Assembly (NCBI GenBank): GCA_963578625.1
Contig: CAUZEO010000044.1
Coordinates: 1-20,680, forward strand
From: CAUZEO01 sp963578625
GTDB lineage: Bacteria > Verrucomicrobiota > Kiritimatiellia > SLOV01
Direction of reading: 5' to 3'
Length of the DNA stretch: 20,680 bases
Positions 1-9,194 of the stretch are shown here, piece after piece. Position 1 is the stretch's first letter, and each line of letters starts with the position of its first letter. The translations under genes and the position numbers were made by a program. The notes under the pieces were generated by a model. The model saw only the letters and a program-made list of their open reading frames with translations. It was not told where the DNA came from and searched no databases.

Positions 1-235
1 CACCCGCGGAAAATCCGGCAATGCGAACGGGAACTCCCTCGTGGACATAATTCTTCTGCGCGCCATACGCACGCAAGGTGGTCCCTCTCAGCCAGTCCGT
101 TCGAAACGTATCCCAAAATGCGAACACACGAACGTCATGTCCTGCCTCCACCAGCCTCTTATTTACTTCATGGGTGTGGTTCTGAGCGCCGCCGATCACC
201 GGCAGGTAGGACGTCATGGTACTAAGGATTTTCAC
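1..235 (-). CDS. Glycosyltransferase family 4, N-terminal part (cut by window edge)
   Basis: Only the first 78 codons are visible. The protein opens with a beta strand (KILSTMTSYLPVIGGAQ) followed by a helix and 'GHDVRVFAFW'. This is the usual start of a GT-B fold GT4 transferase: a small loop with GGA(Q/E) near the N terminus, an HxxxLxxxLxxxGHxV helix-strand unit, then the acceptor-side domain. Such enzymes move a sugar from a nucleotide-sugar to a lipid or polysaccharide acceptor on the cytoplasmic side of the membrane. The start is a GTG whose last two bases belong to the TGA stop of the upstream aminotransferase (GTGA overlap), so translation is probably coupled. A second ATG lies six codons in. 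Donor and acceptor cannot be told from this fragment. Its place at the end of a pyrimidine-breakdown gene run is unexpected. Confidence 0.75.
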   Translation of the reverse strand, partial: MKILSTMTSYLPVIGGAQNHTHEVNKRLVEAGHDVRVFAFWDTFRTDWLRGTTLRAYGAQKNYVHEGVPVRIAGFSAG

Positions 236-1610
236 GGGGCAAAAGATAAGGCCTGATCCAACACCGCAATCATGAAATCGACGTCGGCTTCGTGAATGCA
301 CATCGGCGGTTTGATCCGGAGGACATTTCCGAAGAGGCCCCCCTTACCGATGATCAGATCGAGATCCTTGCACCGTTCGAATACCCGGGCGCACTCCTCG
401 GACGCCGGGTCCTTGCTCTTCCGGTCCTTCACCAATTCAACCCCGATCATGAGGCCGAGCCCGCGCACATCGCCGACGAGATCATGCTTTTGCTGCAGTC
501 GAAGAAGCCCCTCCCGAAGCCGCGCTCCCATCGCGAGCGCATTCTGCTGAACATTTTCGTTGTCGATGACTTCAAGAACGGCCTTCCCCATGGTCATGGA
601 GATCGGATTTCCGCCGAAGGTATTGAAATGAATTCGTTGCGTTAGTGCTTCGGCGATCTCCGGCGTTGTCACCACGGCCGCCAGCGGGGCGCCGTTGCCG
701 ATCCCCTTGGCCATGGTAACGATGTCGGGCGTCACCCCGTTGGTTTCGAACCCCCAGAAGTGCGTGCCGGTGCGACCGAAGCCGGTCTGAACTTCATCCG
801 CGATACAAAGTCCGCCGGCTGCGCGGACCGAGCGGTAGACACGCTCGAGATACCCGTTGGGATACTGTACCGCGCCGCCTACGCCCTGAATGGATTCGCA
901 GATAAACCCGGCAACGTTTCCGGGCGTGGCATAACGAATGTGATCTTCCACTTCGCGGGCGTACTTCGCGCCTGCGTCCGGATCGTCATTGCCCCACGGG
1001 CCGCGATACGGATCAGCATTCATGACATGATGAACCCCGAAGTTCTGTGGAACGGGGTACTTCCAAGTGCCGTGCGCGGTAAGACCCATGGTGGAATTTA
1101 CGCCCCCGTGATATCCGTTCCGGAGGGAAATCATGTCGTAATTCCCGGTGTAGAGACGCGCCATGAGCAGCGCCAGATCGTTCGCTTCCGAACCGGAGTT
1201 TACGAAGTAACAAACTCCAAGATCCCCCGGCATTCTTGCCGCCAGCATTTCCGCGTACTCCGCGATTGCCGGGTGCAGGTAGATGGTCGTCGCGTGCTGG
1301 AGCGTCTGCATCTGCTCCACCGCCTTTGCCGTAACGTAGGGATGGCAGTGGCCGACGCTGACCGTGACGATGCCGGCGAAGCCGTCGAGGTACCGGCGCC
1401 CGGTTTCGTCATAAAGGTACTGCATCCGGCCCTCCACGATCATGACCGGCTTCTCGTAATAGAGAAACAGCGACGGTGTGAGGTGCCTCTTTCGAAGCTT
1501 GAGAACGGCGTCCGCGGAAGGCCCCGCGTAGGGTCGCGGAGTGTATTCAAACGGCGGAAGCGAATGCTGGCCGGTTGATGTTTTACTGCCGGAGGTTGGT
1601 GCCTGCGTGC

Positions 1611-1614
<4 letters not shown>
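232..1614 (-). CDS. Class III PLP aminotransferase, AGXT2-like (beta-alanine / 3-aminoisobutyrate or alanine-glyoxylate type)
   Basis: A 460-residue fold-type I PLP enzyme of normal family length. Visible motifs are the phosphate-binding SGSEAN (about 140-145), the cofactor-ring aspartate in IADEVQTGFGR (D273), and the Schiff-base lysine in MAKGIGNG (K303), followed by HFNTFGGNP. The 'LDGFAGIVTVSVGHCHP' stretch and overall pattern are closest to AGXT2 and related (R)-3-amino-2-methylpropionate:pyruvate transaminases. The ATG at 1614 is chosen because GGAG sits 7 bases upstream and it overlaps the permease stop as ATGA; longer in-frame sequence upstream is just the permease gene in another frame. 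Beside a carbamoyl-beta-alanine amidohydrolase and an NCS1 permease, the likely job is removing the amino group of beta-alanine or 3-aminoisobutyrate to give malonate or methylmalonate semialdehyde. Alanine-glyoxylate or other omega-amino acid transamination cannot be excluded. Confidence 0.88.
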
Positions 1615-3116
<1,502 letters not shown>

Positions 3117-3127
3117 CGGTATGCGGG

Positions 3128-3997
3128 CTACAACGCCGTCAATGAGTCATAGGTTTCGGGACGGCGATCGCGAAAAAACTGCCACGTATTTCGTACTTCA
3201 ACGATTCGGTCCAGGTCCAGATCGGCCACGATCAGCTCATCCTGATCTCGCGACCCGACCTCCAGCATTTCGCCGCGTGGATCGCAGAAATAAGACTGGC
3301 CATAAAATTCTCCGATGCCCCAGGGCTCTTCCAGACCCACTCGATTGATCGCGCCGATGAAAAACTGGTTCGCGACTGCATGCGCCGGCTGCTCCAGCTT
3401 CCACAGGTATTCACTAAGTCCGGCCACCGTTGCGGAAGGATTAAACACGATTTCCGCCCCGTTAAGTCCGAGCGCCCTTGCCCCCTCGGGAAAATGCCGA
3501 TCATAACAAATGTAGACCCCGATCTTCCCCACCGCAGTCTCGAATACCGGATATCCCAGGTTCCCCGGTCGAAAATAAAACTTCTCCCAAAATCCTGGAG
3601 CACAATGAGGAATATGGTTCTTTCGATACTTGCCCAGGTAGGATCCATCCGCATCGATCACCGCGGCAGTGTTGTAATAGACGCCGGGAAGATCTTCCTC
3701 GTAGATCGGCGCGACCAGAACCATCCCGAGTCGCTTCGCCGTCTCGCACATCAGGCTGATCGTATCTCCGCCCGGAATTTTTTCGGTGATGCCGTACCAC
3801 CGCATCGTCTGCTCGGCGCAAAAATAAGGCCCGTTAAACAATTCCTGCATGCAGAGGACCTGGACCCCGCCTTTTGCCGCGTCCTCGATCATCGCCATGT
3901 GCTTTTCCGTCATCGCCGCGGCGATTTCCTTTGGGTCAGCGGTGCCCGAATGCGTCACCTTCGTCTGAATGAGCCCCGCGCGAACAATTCGTGCCAT
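3128..3997 (-). CDS. N-carbamoyl-beta-alanine amidohydrolase (beta-ureidopropionase), nitrilase superfamily
   Basis: A 289-residue carbon-nitrogen hydrolase with the complete Glu-Lys-Cys triad: E52 in MQELFNGPYFC, K126 in KYRKNHIPH and C164 in VYICYDRHFPEG. The second conserved glutamate is E138 in GFWEKFYF. The segments KNHIPHCAPGFWEKFYFRPG and FNPSATVAGLSEYLWKLEQP are typical of beta-ureidopropionases and close N-carbamoyl-amino-acid hydrolases. These cytoplasmic enzymes turn N-carbamoyl-beta-alanine (from uracil) or N-carbamoyl-beta-aminoisobutyrate (from thymine) into the beta-amino acid, CO2 and ammonia. The start has a good GGAGG six bases upstream of ATG. The gene is followed within 11 bases by the NCS1 permease and then an AGXT2-like transaminase, which supports a role in reductive pyrimidine breakdown. 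A D-carbamoylase-type activity on N-carbamoyl amino acids is the main alternative. Confidence 0.87.
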   Translation of the reverse strand: MARIVRAGLIQTKVTHSGTADPKEIAAAMTEKHMAMIEDAAKGGVQVLCMQELFNGPYFCAEQTMRWYGITEKIPGGDTISLMCETAKRLGMVLVAPIYEEDLPGVYYNTAAVIDADGSYLGKYRKNHIPHCAPGFWEKFYFRPGNLGYPVFETAVGKIGVYICYDRHFPEGARALGLNGAEIVFNPSATVAGLSEYLWKLEQPAHAVANQFFIGAINRVGLEEPWGIGEFYGQSYFCDPRGEMLEVGSRDQDELIVADLDLDRIVEVRNTWQFFRDRRPETYDSLTAL

Positions 3998-4031
3998 GAT
4001 CTGCCTCCAACGGCCGTCTTCGGTAGTCCGA

Positions 4032-5132
4032 TTATTTCAAATAGTCACGAATCGGATTCGAGATTTCATTGCTGCGCAAATTCCGACCGATGATCACGCC
4101 GTCTGGATCGAGCAGAAAATTGGTCGCATCCCCGGTTACCCCGCACGCCGAAAAAAGTTCCCGCGACCCCTGCACCTGAGGCCAGCGAGCACCCTGGCGG
4201 AGTAGATATTCCTGCTGCCCCCCCATGCCGGGCTGGACGCTGACACCGATAATTTCGAAACCCGCCGGATGGTGCCTTTCATACAACTTCACCAGGTGAG
4301 GAAGGTCCCGGTTCCAGGCGGTCCAGCCCTTGATCCAGAAATCCACCAGAACCAATTTCCCTTTGAGCGAGGACAGTTGAATCTCCCGGCCGTCCACAGT
4401 CGTCACCGAAAGGTCCGGGAAAATGCCTCCCGGGGCGAACCGGGCTTCCTTCAACGCTTTCTTCATCGCGCTTACCGTTAACGAATTGTCGCCCTGCCCG
4501 TGCGGCCGCTCGACGGTCCATTGTTCGCCGTAGTTTTCGGCAGCCGTAACCGCGTAGTCCTTCGGGTCGTAATATTTACTTTCCCTGAATTCCTTGATGA
4601 GCTGATCAATCGCCGCCACGTCGCCGATTTTCCCGTACACCTCGGCCTTCCTCGCGAACAGCTTTGGCATACCTTCTACATCCCGGTCGGCGAGATATTC
4701 CTGCATCTCCTGGATAACCTTGATTGCCTGATTATGATTGTGGAGCATCTGGCTGTAGACGTTGGCGAGAACCGCCGTCACATCGATCATCTGCTCAAAA
4801 TTCCCGATCTCCTCCGAAGCGCGCAGCATTTCATGAATCTCGTCAACGACCGCGTTCCATTCTCGCGCGGGGTAATACCCGTGGGCCATGGACTGCAATC
4901 GACTCAGAAGCCGTTTCATTTCCGGAGTCTGGTTGACCACCTCCGTTGCTGCAGAGTCCCCGATTACGAGCCCGAGAAACGCAACCGTGCACGCGACTGC
5001 CACCCGCGCGTATCGGGATAGGCCACCGCGCCGAAATCTCCCCCCGGCCCCACCCCCGCCGGAGACGGAAGCAGATGGCTGTTTCGTCCTAGTCGATATT
5101 TGTTGGTCTGAAGAACGCATCGAATTGTCCAT
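4032..5132 (-). CDS. Membrane-anchored or secreted TlpA/AhpC-like thioredoxin-fold protein lacking CXXC
   Basis: A 366-residue protein in three parts. Residues 1-43 are polar and glycine/serine rich, followed by a single hydrophobic segment (about 43-58) that is a signal peptide or anchor, so the rest probably faces the periplasm. Residues 65-230 are helical and TPR-like (for example AVLANVYSQML, ARKAEVYGKIGDVAAI). Residues 236-366 are a TlpA/ResA-type thioredoxin fold (FPDLSVTTVDGREIQL, LKGKLVLVDFW, FLLDPDGVIIG). The active site is changed: where the family has WCGPC, this protein reads W270-T-A-W273, and the cis-proline position near 336 is alanine (GDATNF). A disulfide reductase role is therefore unlikely, and a binding or chaperone-like role is more plausible. 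The ATG at 5132 is preferred, although its GGAG lies 11 bases away; an in-frame GTG at 5144 and a longer upstream start are possible. It lies between two catabolic genes, 34 bases before the amidohydrolase. Confidence 0.78.
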   Translation of the reverse strand: MDNSMRSSDQQISTRTKQPSASVSGGGGAGGRFRRGGLSRYARVAVACTVAFLGLVIGDSAATEVVNQTPEMKRLLSRLQSMAHGYYPAREWNAVVDEIHEMLRASEEIGNFEQMIDVTAVLANVYSQMLHNHNQAIKVIQEMQEYLADRDVEGMPKLFARKAEVYGKIGDVAAIDQLIKEFRESKYYDPKDYAVTAAENYGEQWTVERPHGQGDNSLTVSAMKKALKEARFAPGGIFPDLSVTTVDGREIQLSSLKGKLVLVDFWIKGWTAWNRDLPHLVKLYERHHPAGFEIIGVSVQPGMGGQQEYLLRQGARWPQVQGSRELFSACGVTGDATNFLLDPDGVIIGRNLRSNEISNPIRDYLK

Positions 5133-5227
5133 TTTACCGATCACTCCACTGGCAGAGGTTAACGACGGAAATCGTATCACAAATCCCCGGGATTCCGTAA
5201 ACAAAACAAATGCGGATATGTTGCGGG

Positions 5228-6097
5228 CTACCCCGCCATCGCCTCCAGCGCCTTAATCAGCGCCTGGGTACCGTTCCGTCCATACCCCTGGTCGACCAAC
5301 CTTGTGTATAACTCATGCGCCAGCGTCAGGCCCGGCATCTGCAGCCCCATCCGCTTCGACTCTTCAAGTGCAATTCCCATGTCCTTCACGAAATGCTCAA
5401 TGAAGAATCCCGGCTCCAGATCTCCCTTGAGAAATCGAGGGGCGAGATTCTGCAGTGCCCAGGACCCCGCCGCGCCGGAGGTTACGCTCTGCAGGACCGT
5501 GTCCGTATCGAGCCCCGCTTTCTGTGCGTACAACATCCCCTCACATACGCCGATCATGTTCGATGCAATCAAGATCTGGTTCGCCATCTTGGTATGCTGT
5601 CCGCTACCCGGTCCGCCCTGGTACACGATCGTCTTTCCTACGGTCTCAAGAATAGGTAGCCCACGATCAAATGCTTCACGAGATCCGCCGACCATAATGG
5701 AAAGCGCCGCATTCTTTGCGCCGACATCGCCCCCGGAAACCGGGGCATCAAGAGAGTCGCTTCCGGCCTCCTTTGCTTCGGCCGCAATGCGCACCGCGAG
5801 GTCGGGGCTGCTAGTCGTGAAATCGATGAGTAACGCGCCCGGCTTCGCCGCGCTCACGACGCCTTCGTCGCCGAGTAGCACCGCCTCCACATCCGAGGGA
5901 TAACCCACCATCGCGCAGATTACGTCAGCGGCCGGAGCGGCATCCGCGGGCCGGTCCACCCAGCTCGCCCCTCGCTTCAGTAACGGCTCCGCTTTTTCAC
6001 GCGTACGCGTGGACACATGCAACTCGTGACCGGCATCCAATAAATGCCCGGCCATCCACTGCCCCATTACCCCGGTCCCTATCCACAAGATGTTCAT
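5228..6097 (-). CDS. NAD(P)-dependent beta-hydroxyacid dehydrogenase (3-hydroxyisobutyrate dehydrogenase family)
   Basis: A 289-residue two-domain dehydrogenase of normal length. It has the N-terminal Rossmann loop GTGVMG (7-12), the substrate-binding motif DAPVSGGDVGAKNAALSIMVGG (from 117), and the catalytic lysine K170 in GSGQHTKMANQ, which starts the all-helical C-terminal domain. The family covers 3-hydroxyisobutyrate, 3-hydroxypropionate, tartronate semialdehyde, glyoxylate/succinic semialdehyde and related substrates. The ATG at 6097 is chosen for its GGGAG eight bases upstream. As the first gene of the minus-strand run that contains the amidohydrolase and transaminase, a fitting role is reducing malonate or methylmalonate semialdehyde to the hydroxyacid; that is an inference from context only. 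About 95 bases separate it from the next gene, so an internal promoter there is possible. Confidence 0.87.
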   Translation of the reverse strand: MNILWIGTGVMGQWMAGHLLDAGHELHVSTRTREKAEPLLKRGASWVDRPADAAPAADVICAMVGYPSDVEAVLLGDEGVVSAAKPGALLIDFTTSSPDLAVRIAAEAKEAGSDSLDAPVSGGDVGAKNAALSIMVGGSREAFDRGLPILETVGKTIVYQGGPGSGQHTKMANQILIASNMIGVCEGMLYAQKAGLDTDTVLQSVTSGAAGSWALQNLAPRFLKGDLEPGFFIEHFVKDMGIALEESKRMGLQMPGLTLAHELYTRLVDQGYGRNGTQALIKALEAMAG

Positions 6098-6367
6098 GCA
6101 ATTTCTCCCTAATGTCGTCGCGCTTTCGTGCATCTCCTGTAGTCCTCAAGCACGGCGCAGGTAAGCCGGGCAGAGTGGAGCACAGTCTCGCAAAGGTGTC
6201 CCGAAAAAAATCCCGATGCATCGCGGCGTCAAATCAATTATCCTCGTTTGCTGGAGCATAAAATTAACGGCATGCGTGGGCATTCAACAGCAAACTGTCG
6301 TCGAGTAACTCTTGCCCTTTCACCCCCTTCCCGATAGACTCGTCGGAGTAAGCTGGAGATTAATGAT

Positions 6368-7034
6368 ATGATGCCTGTTCGCCTTCATCTCTATCTTCGC
6401 CCTAGCGACCACGTTCATCCTCCCCCCTGAACGCACAAGTGCCCATGGTCTTCAACGATCAGGGGCGGATTGTCGACGGCACGAACCTTGTCAACGGGAC
6501 ATTGGCGGTGATAATCGACCGGTACGATGCGGAGACCGGCGGAGGATGCATCTATTCCGAAACGCAAACCCTGAGCGTTTTGGACGGTCTATATTCGCTC
6601 TCGATTGGCGCGTCCAACAACACGCCGGGATCCCTATTGTCCGCGCTCGAATCGGATACGGTCTATCTCGAGCTCACGTTTGACGCGATGGGACTATCTC
6701 CTCGTTCCCGCATCGTGTCCGTGCCCTTTGCCGCGGTGTCACGATTTGCGGAGAGTCTAGATACGGGCGACCGGGCCCTGTTTTCGGATCCGCTTCGTTT
6801 AACGAGATCCGATTCGAGGATAAGCCGAGGGAGAACAGATCCACATTCACGCGGACAAGCTCACCCTGGAGGCACTGACGGTGGATGCGGGCGGCGTCCT
6901 GCGCCTCACGGCAGATGCGCCCGTCGCCGTGCTGGTCAGCCCGGGCGAACGATACCGGGATAACGCAATTATCTCGTGGACGCGCATCGACGGGACCGGA
7001 TTTCCCGTCGATAACCCTTTCACCTTTATGGTGA
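6368..7034 (+). pseudogene. Broken gene for a secreted surface protein (tail-fibre-like N-terminal domain)
   Basis: Recognisable pieces lie in all three plus-strand frames. A start (ATGATG at 6368, with GGAG nine bases upstream) is followed in another frame by a signal-peptide-like stretch (LFAFISIFALATTFI). After the C-run at 6422-6427 the reading moves again, to VPMVFNDQGRIVDGTN and VNGTLAVIIDRYDAETGG, ending with SPRSRIVSVPFAAVSRFAES. Around 6780-6830 sense continues in another frame (FGSASFNEIRFEDKP), then in a third one as EQIHIHADKLTLEALTVDAG and SPGERYRDNAIISW to about 7034. Intact relatives, common in PVC bacteria and some deltaproteobacteria, are exported proteins with an N-terminal 'QGRLVDG...VNGT...YDAxTGG...LSPR.RI.SVPYA' domain. 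At least three frameshifts are needed to read it, and its 3' end runs into the convergent TIM-barrel gene, so the C terminus is lost. Function of the family is not known to me. Confidence 0.72.
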
Positions 7035-7817
7035 CCGGGCAGCAAGGTCCAGCACGCCGATGGATTGCAGATACATCGCCGAATCGGCGATGTGCTTCAG
7101 GCACCCGTCCCGGTCCAGCGTGACGCCTTCGGTGCCTTCCAACTCCATGGTAAAAGGACCCGGAAAACCACGGTCGCTCATGATCTGAAACACACCGGGA
7201 TAGTCGACCACTCCCTGTCCCAGAGCAGGAAAATCCCAGGTCCGGTATTTCCCGGAGCTGTCCTTGAGGTGCACCGAAGCCACGAATTCGACGCTATCTC
7301 TCAGATCATCGACCGCGCTGCAGCCCTCATTGTAGTAATAGATGTTTGCGGTATCAAAATTGACGCGAATGTTGGGATGGTTCACGGCTTCCATGGTGGT
7401 GCGGGAGTTTTTTGCGTTCTCGACGAGATCCGGATGCGTCTCCATGGCAACCACAACATCGCGGGCTTCCGCGGCATCTCCGATCTCGCGCAGCCGCTTC
7501 CACACCGTCTCCCGCGGCAAATCCCCGGCGTGCACGCTGGTAAAGCAAATCCTGGTTCCAAACTCGGGGAAAAGATCAAACTGGGGCTTCAACACCTCCA
7601 CCACGTCGTCCCGCTTGATATCGCAGACACAATGCAGGGAAGAGGCGGCCAGGCCGTGGTCCTTCAGTTTCGTGCGTAGCTCAGGGAGCTCCGAGGCATC
7701 AGGACACATGGTCTCGATATGCCGGATTCCCAACGATGGAAGATGCGTCCACGCATCATCAAGAAATTCGCCGTAACAGCCGATCCGGCAGGCTATGAGT
7801 GGTCTGTAGTTCTGCAT
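7026..7817 (-). CDS. Sugar phosphate isomerase/epimerase, xylose-isomerase-like TIM barrel
   Basis: A 263-residue protein of the AP endonuclease 2/xylose isomerase-like TIM-barrel group. Likely divalent-metal ligands are visible at the strand ends: E126 (VVVAMETHPD), D155 (RVNFDTANIYYY), H183 (SVHLKDSSG) and a glutamate in FTMELEGTE (225 or 227). The ALGQGVVDYPGVF segment before the last strand is also typical. These cytoplasmic enzymes act as ketose epimerases, hydroxypyruvate isomerases or inosose dehydratases; the exact substrate is unknown. The ATG has GGGAG nine bases upstream. The next gene upstream on the same strand (55 bases away) is a Gfo/Idh oxidoreductase, and this pairing usually marks a pathway that oxidises and isomerises a sugar, inositol or glycoside. 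Its 3' end meets the remnant of the convergent broken gene. Confidence 0.85.
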   Translation of the reverse strand: MQNYRPLIACRIGCYGEFLDDAWTHLPSLGIRHIETMCPDASELPELRTKLKDHGLAASSLHCVCDIKRDDVVEVLKPQFDLFPEFGTRICFTSVHAGDLPRETVWKRLREIGDAAEARDVVVAMETHPDLVENAKNSRTTMEAVNHPNIRVNFDTANIYYYNEGCSAVDDLRDSVEFVASVHLKDSSGKYRTWDFPALGQGVVDYPGVFQIMSDRGFPGPFTMELEGTEGVTLDRDGCLKHIADSAMYLQSIGVLDLAARSP

Positions 7818-7872
7818 GATTCGAATCTCCCTGCGTGATCCGTCGAGTCGGTCCGATCACCGGCCCTGGCGA

Positions 7873-8874
7873 TTACCACCGGACCTTTCGCGCCTGCCCT
7901 CCCGGGGCTGCGCGTAGCGCCGCCTCTCCAATGGCCACGGCTTTGATCGCCTCTTCGCCAGGCGTTTTGCACTCGGCCTCTCCGCGGATACACTTCAGGA
8001 AATGGCGAGTTTGATTGTCCATCATCGCGTTGCCTTTCGCGGTGTATCGAACGAGCTTTGAATCGCCCAGGCGGTTTGTGATGCAGTGATACCGATCCTT
8101 CCCATTGCCTTTCGGCGGCGTAATCGGACCCGGCCCGAACTGCAGGAATGCCTTGGGTCCCACCACATCACTAAGAACCAGTCCGCGGGCGCTCCAGGAC
8201 CAGCAGACCATGAGCTGGTCGCCGCTCGCATACCGGACGACAACCGTCCCCGTATCGACGGCAGTGACATTCTCATCCAACTTGATCCCGCTGCTCACAA
8301 CGCTTTCGGGATCGCCAAACATGTAATTCCCGAAATCATAATTATGCACGCAGCCATCAAGAAGTGGTCCGCCCCCCGAATGGTCATCCATGAACCACGG
8401 GTTGGTCGGGCCCGGCCCGGCCGCGACCGAACGCCAGAGGATCGGCCGTCCAAGACGACCCTGGTGAATCACCTTGGCCATTGCGCCCCACTCGGGATCG
8501 TACCGGCGGCATTGTGCAATCATGAGGAACGTCTTGTGCCGTTTCGACGCCTCGAGGATGGTTTTGCATTGGGCCACCGTTCTGGCCATCGGCTTTTCCA
8601 GCAGCGTTGGCTTACCGGCTTTCAATGCGTCCCTCGCCACTTTCGCGTGAAGACCGGTCGGAACCGCGATAACCACAGCGTCAACATCGGCGTCGCGCAG
8701 CAAATCCCGGTACGCTTCGAACATCCGCGCGCCGGGAAACGCCTTTTGAAATTGGGTTCGTGACGCCTCGGAGGGATCCGCGCCGGCCTCGACCCGACAG
8801 CCACTGACCCGCGCAAAGGAGGTCGCCTGGTACGACCCCATCCCACCGGTGCCTATAAAACCAACCTTGATCAT
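7873..8874 (-). CDS. Gfo/Idh/MocA-family oxidoreductase
   Basis: A 333-residue NAD(P)-dependent sugar or inositol dehydrogenase-like protein. It shows an N-terminal Rossmann fold with GFIGTGGMG (5-13), the strand/loop VVIAVPTGLHAKVA, the EKP motif in LLEKPMART (93-95) whose lysine normally contacts cofactor and substrate, and the C-terminal domain motif GGGPLLDGCVHNYD (168-180) with the D173/H177 pair of the family. Proteins of this kind oxidise the hydroxyl of a sugar, cyclitol or sugar derivative in the cytoplasm. The ATG at 8874 is chosen because the Rossmann strand begins directly after it and GAGG lies five bases upstream; the 11 extra in-frame residues upstream look noncoding. It probably forms a two-gene operon with the TIM-barrel isomerase 55 bases downstream. 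Substrate is unknown. Confidence 0.88.
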   Translation of the reverse strand: MIKVGFIGTGGMGSYQATSFARVSGCRVEAGADPSEASRTQFQKAFPGARMFEAYRDLLRDADVDAVVIAVPTGLHAKVARDALKAGKPTLLEKPMARTVAQCKTILEASKRHKTFLMIAQCRRYDPEWGAMAKVIHQGRLGRPILWRSVAAGPGPTNPWFMDDHSGGGPLLDGCVHNYDFGNYMFGDPESVVSSGIKLDENVTAVDTGTVVVRYASGDQLMVCWSWSARGLVLSDVVGPKAFLQFGPGPITPPKGNGKDRYHCITNRLGDSKLVRYTAKGNAMMDNQTRHFLKCIRGEAECKTPGEEAIKAVAIGEAALRAAPGGQARKVRW

Positions 8875-8945
8875 AACTCCCTCATACCTTAGGACGGATA
8901 AAGCCACCCAGAACAGCCTTTTTTAGAAATCCAGAGCAATAGTTA

Positions 8946-8956
8946 GGGACAGTCCC
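8946..8956. repeat. 11-bp palindrome GGGACAGTCCC, copy 1
   Basis: Five-base arms GGGAC and GTCCC surround a single A. An identical copy lies at 12206-12216. The two copies bracket the PEP-CTERM relic and the VKOR fusion gene. Such palindromes are often seen at the edges of small repeat or REP-transposase-related insertions, but no transposase is visible here. Confidence 0.5.
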
Positions 8957-8990
8957 AAATGACGCTTCCATGAGAAGGCCCTTGTCAAGC

Positions 8991-9006
8991 GTCCGATTTA
9001 GCGGAC
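8991..9006. repeat. Short stem-loop GTCCG(ATTTAG)CGGAC
   Basis: Perfect five-base arms with a six-base loop in noncoding DNA. There is no U-run after it on either strand, so a terminator role is unlikely. It may be a remnant of a mobile element end. Confidence 0.35.
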
Positions 9007-9099
9007 ACCGCATATGACCCGTGTGAGGTCATGCTTCCATCCGCACTCTAAGATAAGGCTGTTCGCTACCGATTAAGAAAGCGTAGCAGAGCAAATTTT

Positions 9100-9132
9100 G
9101 GAGCGCGGTGGCAGAGCGAAGCGGCGCACTCC
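9100..9132. repeat. GC-rich imperfect palindrome, REP-like
   Basis: Arms beginning GGAGCGCGG and ending GCGCACTCC enclose the loop AGAGCGAA, and T-rich and A-rich flanks lie outside. The arms match imperfectly. The form resembles the palindromic intergenic repeats of Verrucomicrobiota-like genomes, which is from memory and unchecked. Confidence 0.4.
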
Positions 9133-9194
9133 GAAAGAAAATCCGATGCAATTCTCCCGATTCAAGCTTCTCTAGGCGCCATTCGGGTCCGGCC

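Larger units (their letters stand above)
8875..9194. other. Noncoding stretch of 320 bases with several palindromes
   Basis: No convincing reading frame is seen between the Gfo/Idh start and the end of the PEP-CTERM relic. It holds three short palindromic elements listed separately, plus a small stem ATGACC/GGTCAT (9014-9032). The promoter for the minus-strand sugar gene pair should lie in the left part, but I could not pick a convincing -35/-10 pair. Confidence 0.5.

Noticed and set aside
760..1578. 272-codon open frame on the plus strand
   Set aside because: It is antisense to the transaminase, whose PLP motifs are complete; the translation shows no family features.
8086..8763. 225-codon open frame on the plus strand
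   Set aside because: It is antisense to the Gfo/Idh oxidoreductase; its composition is typical of a shadow frame.
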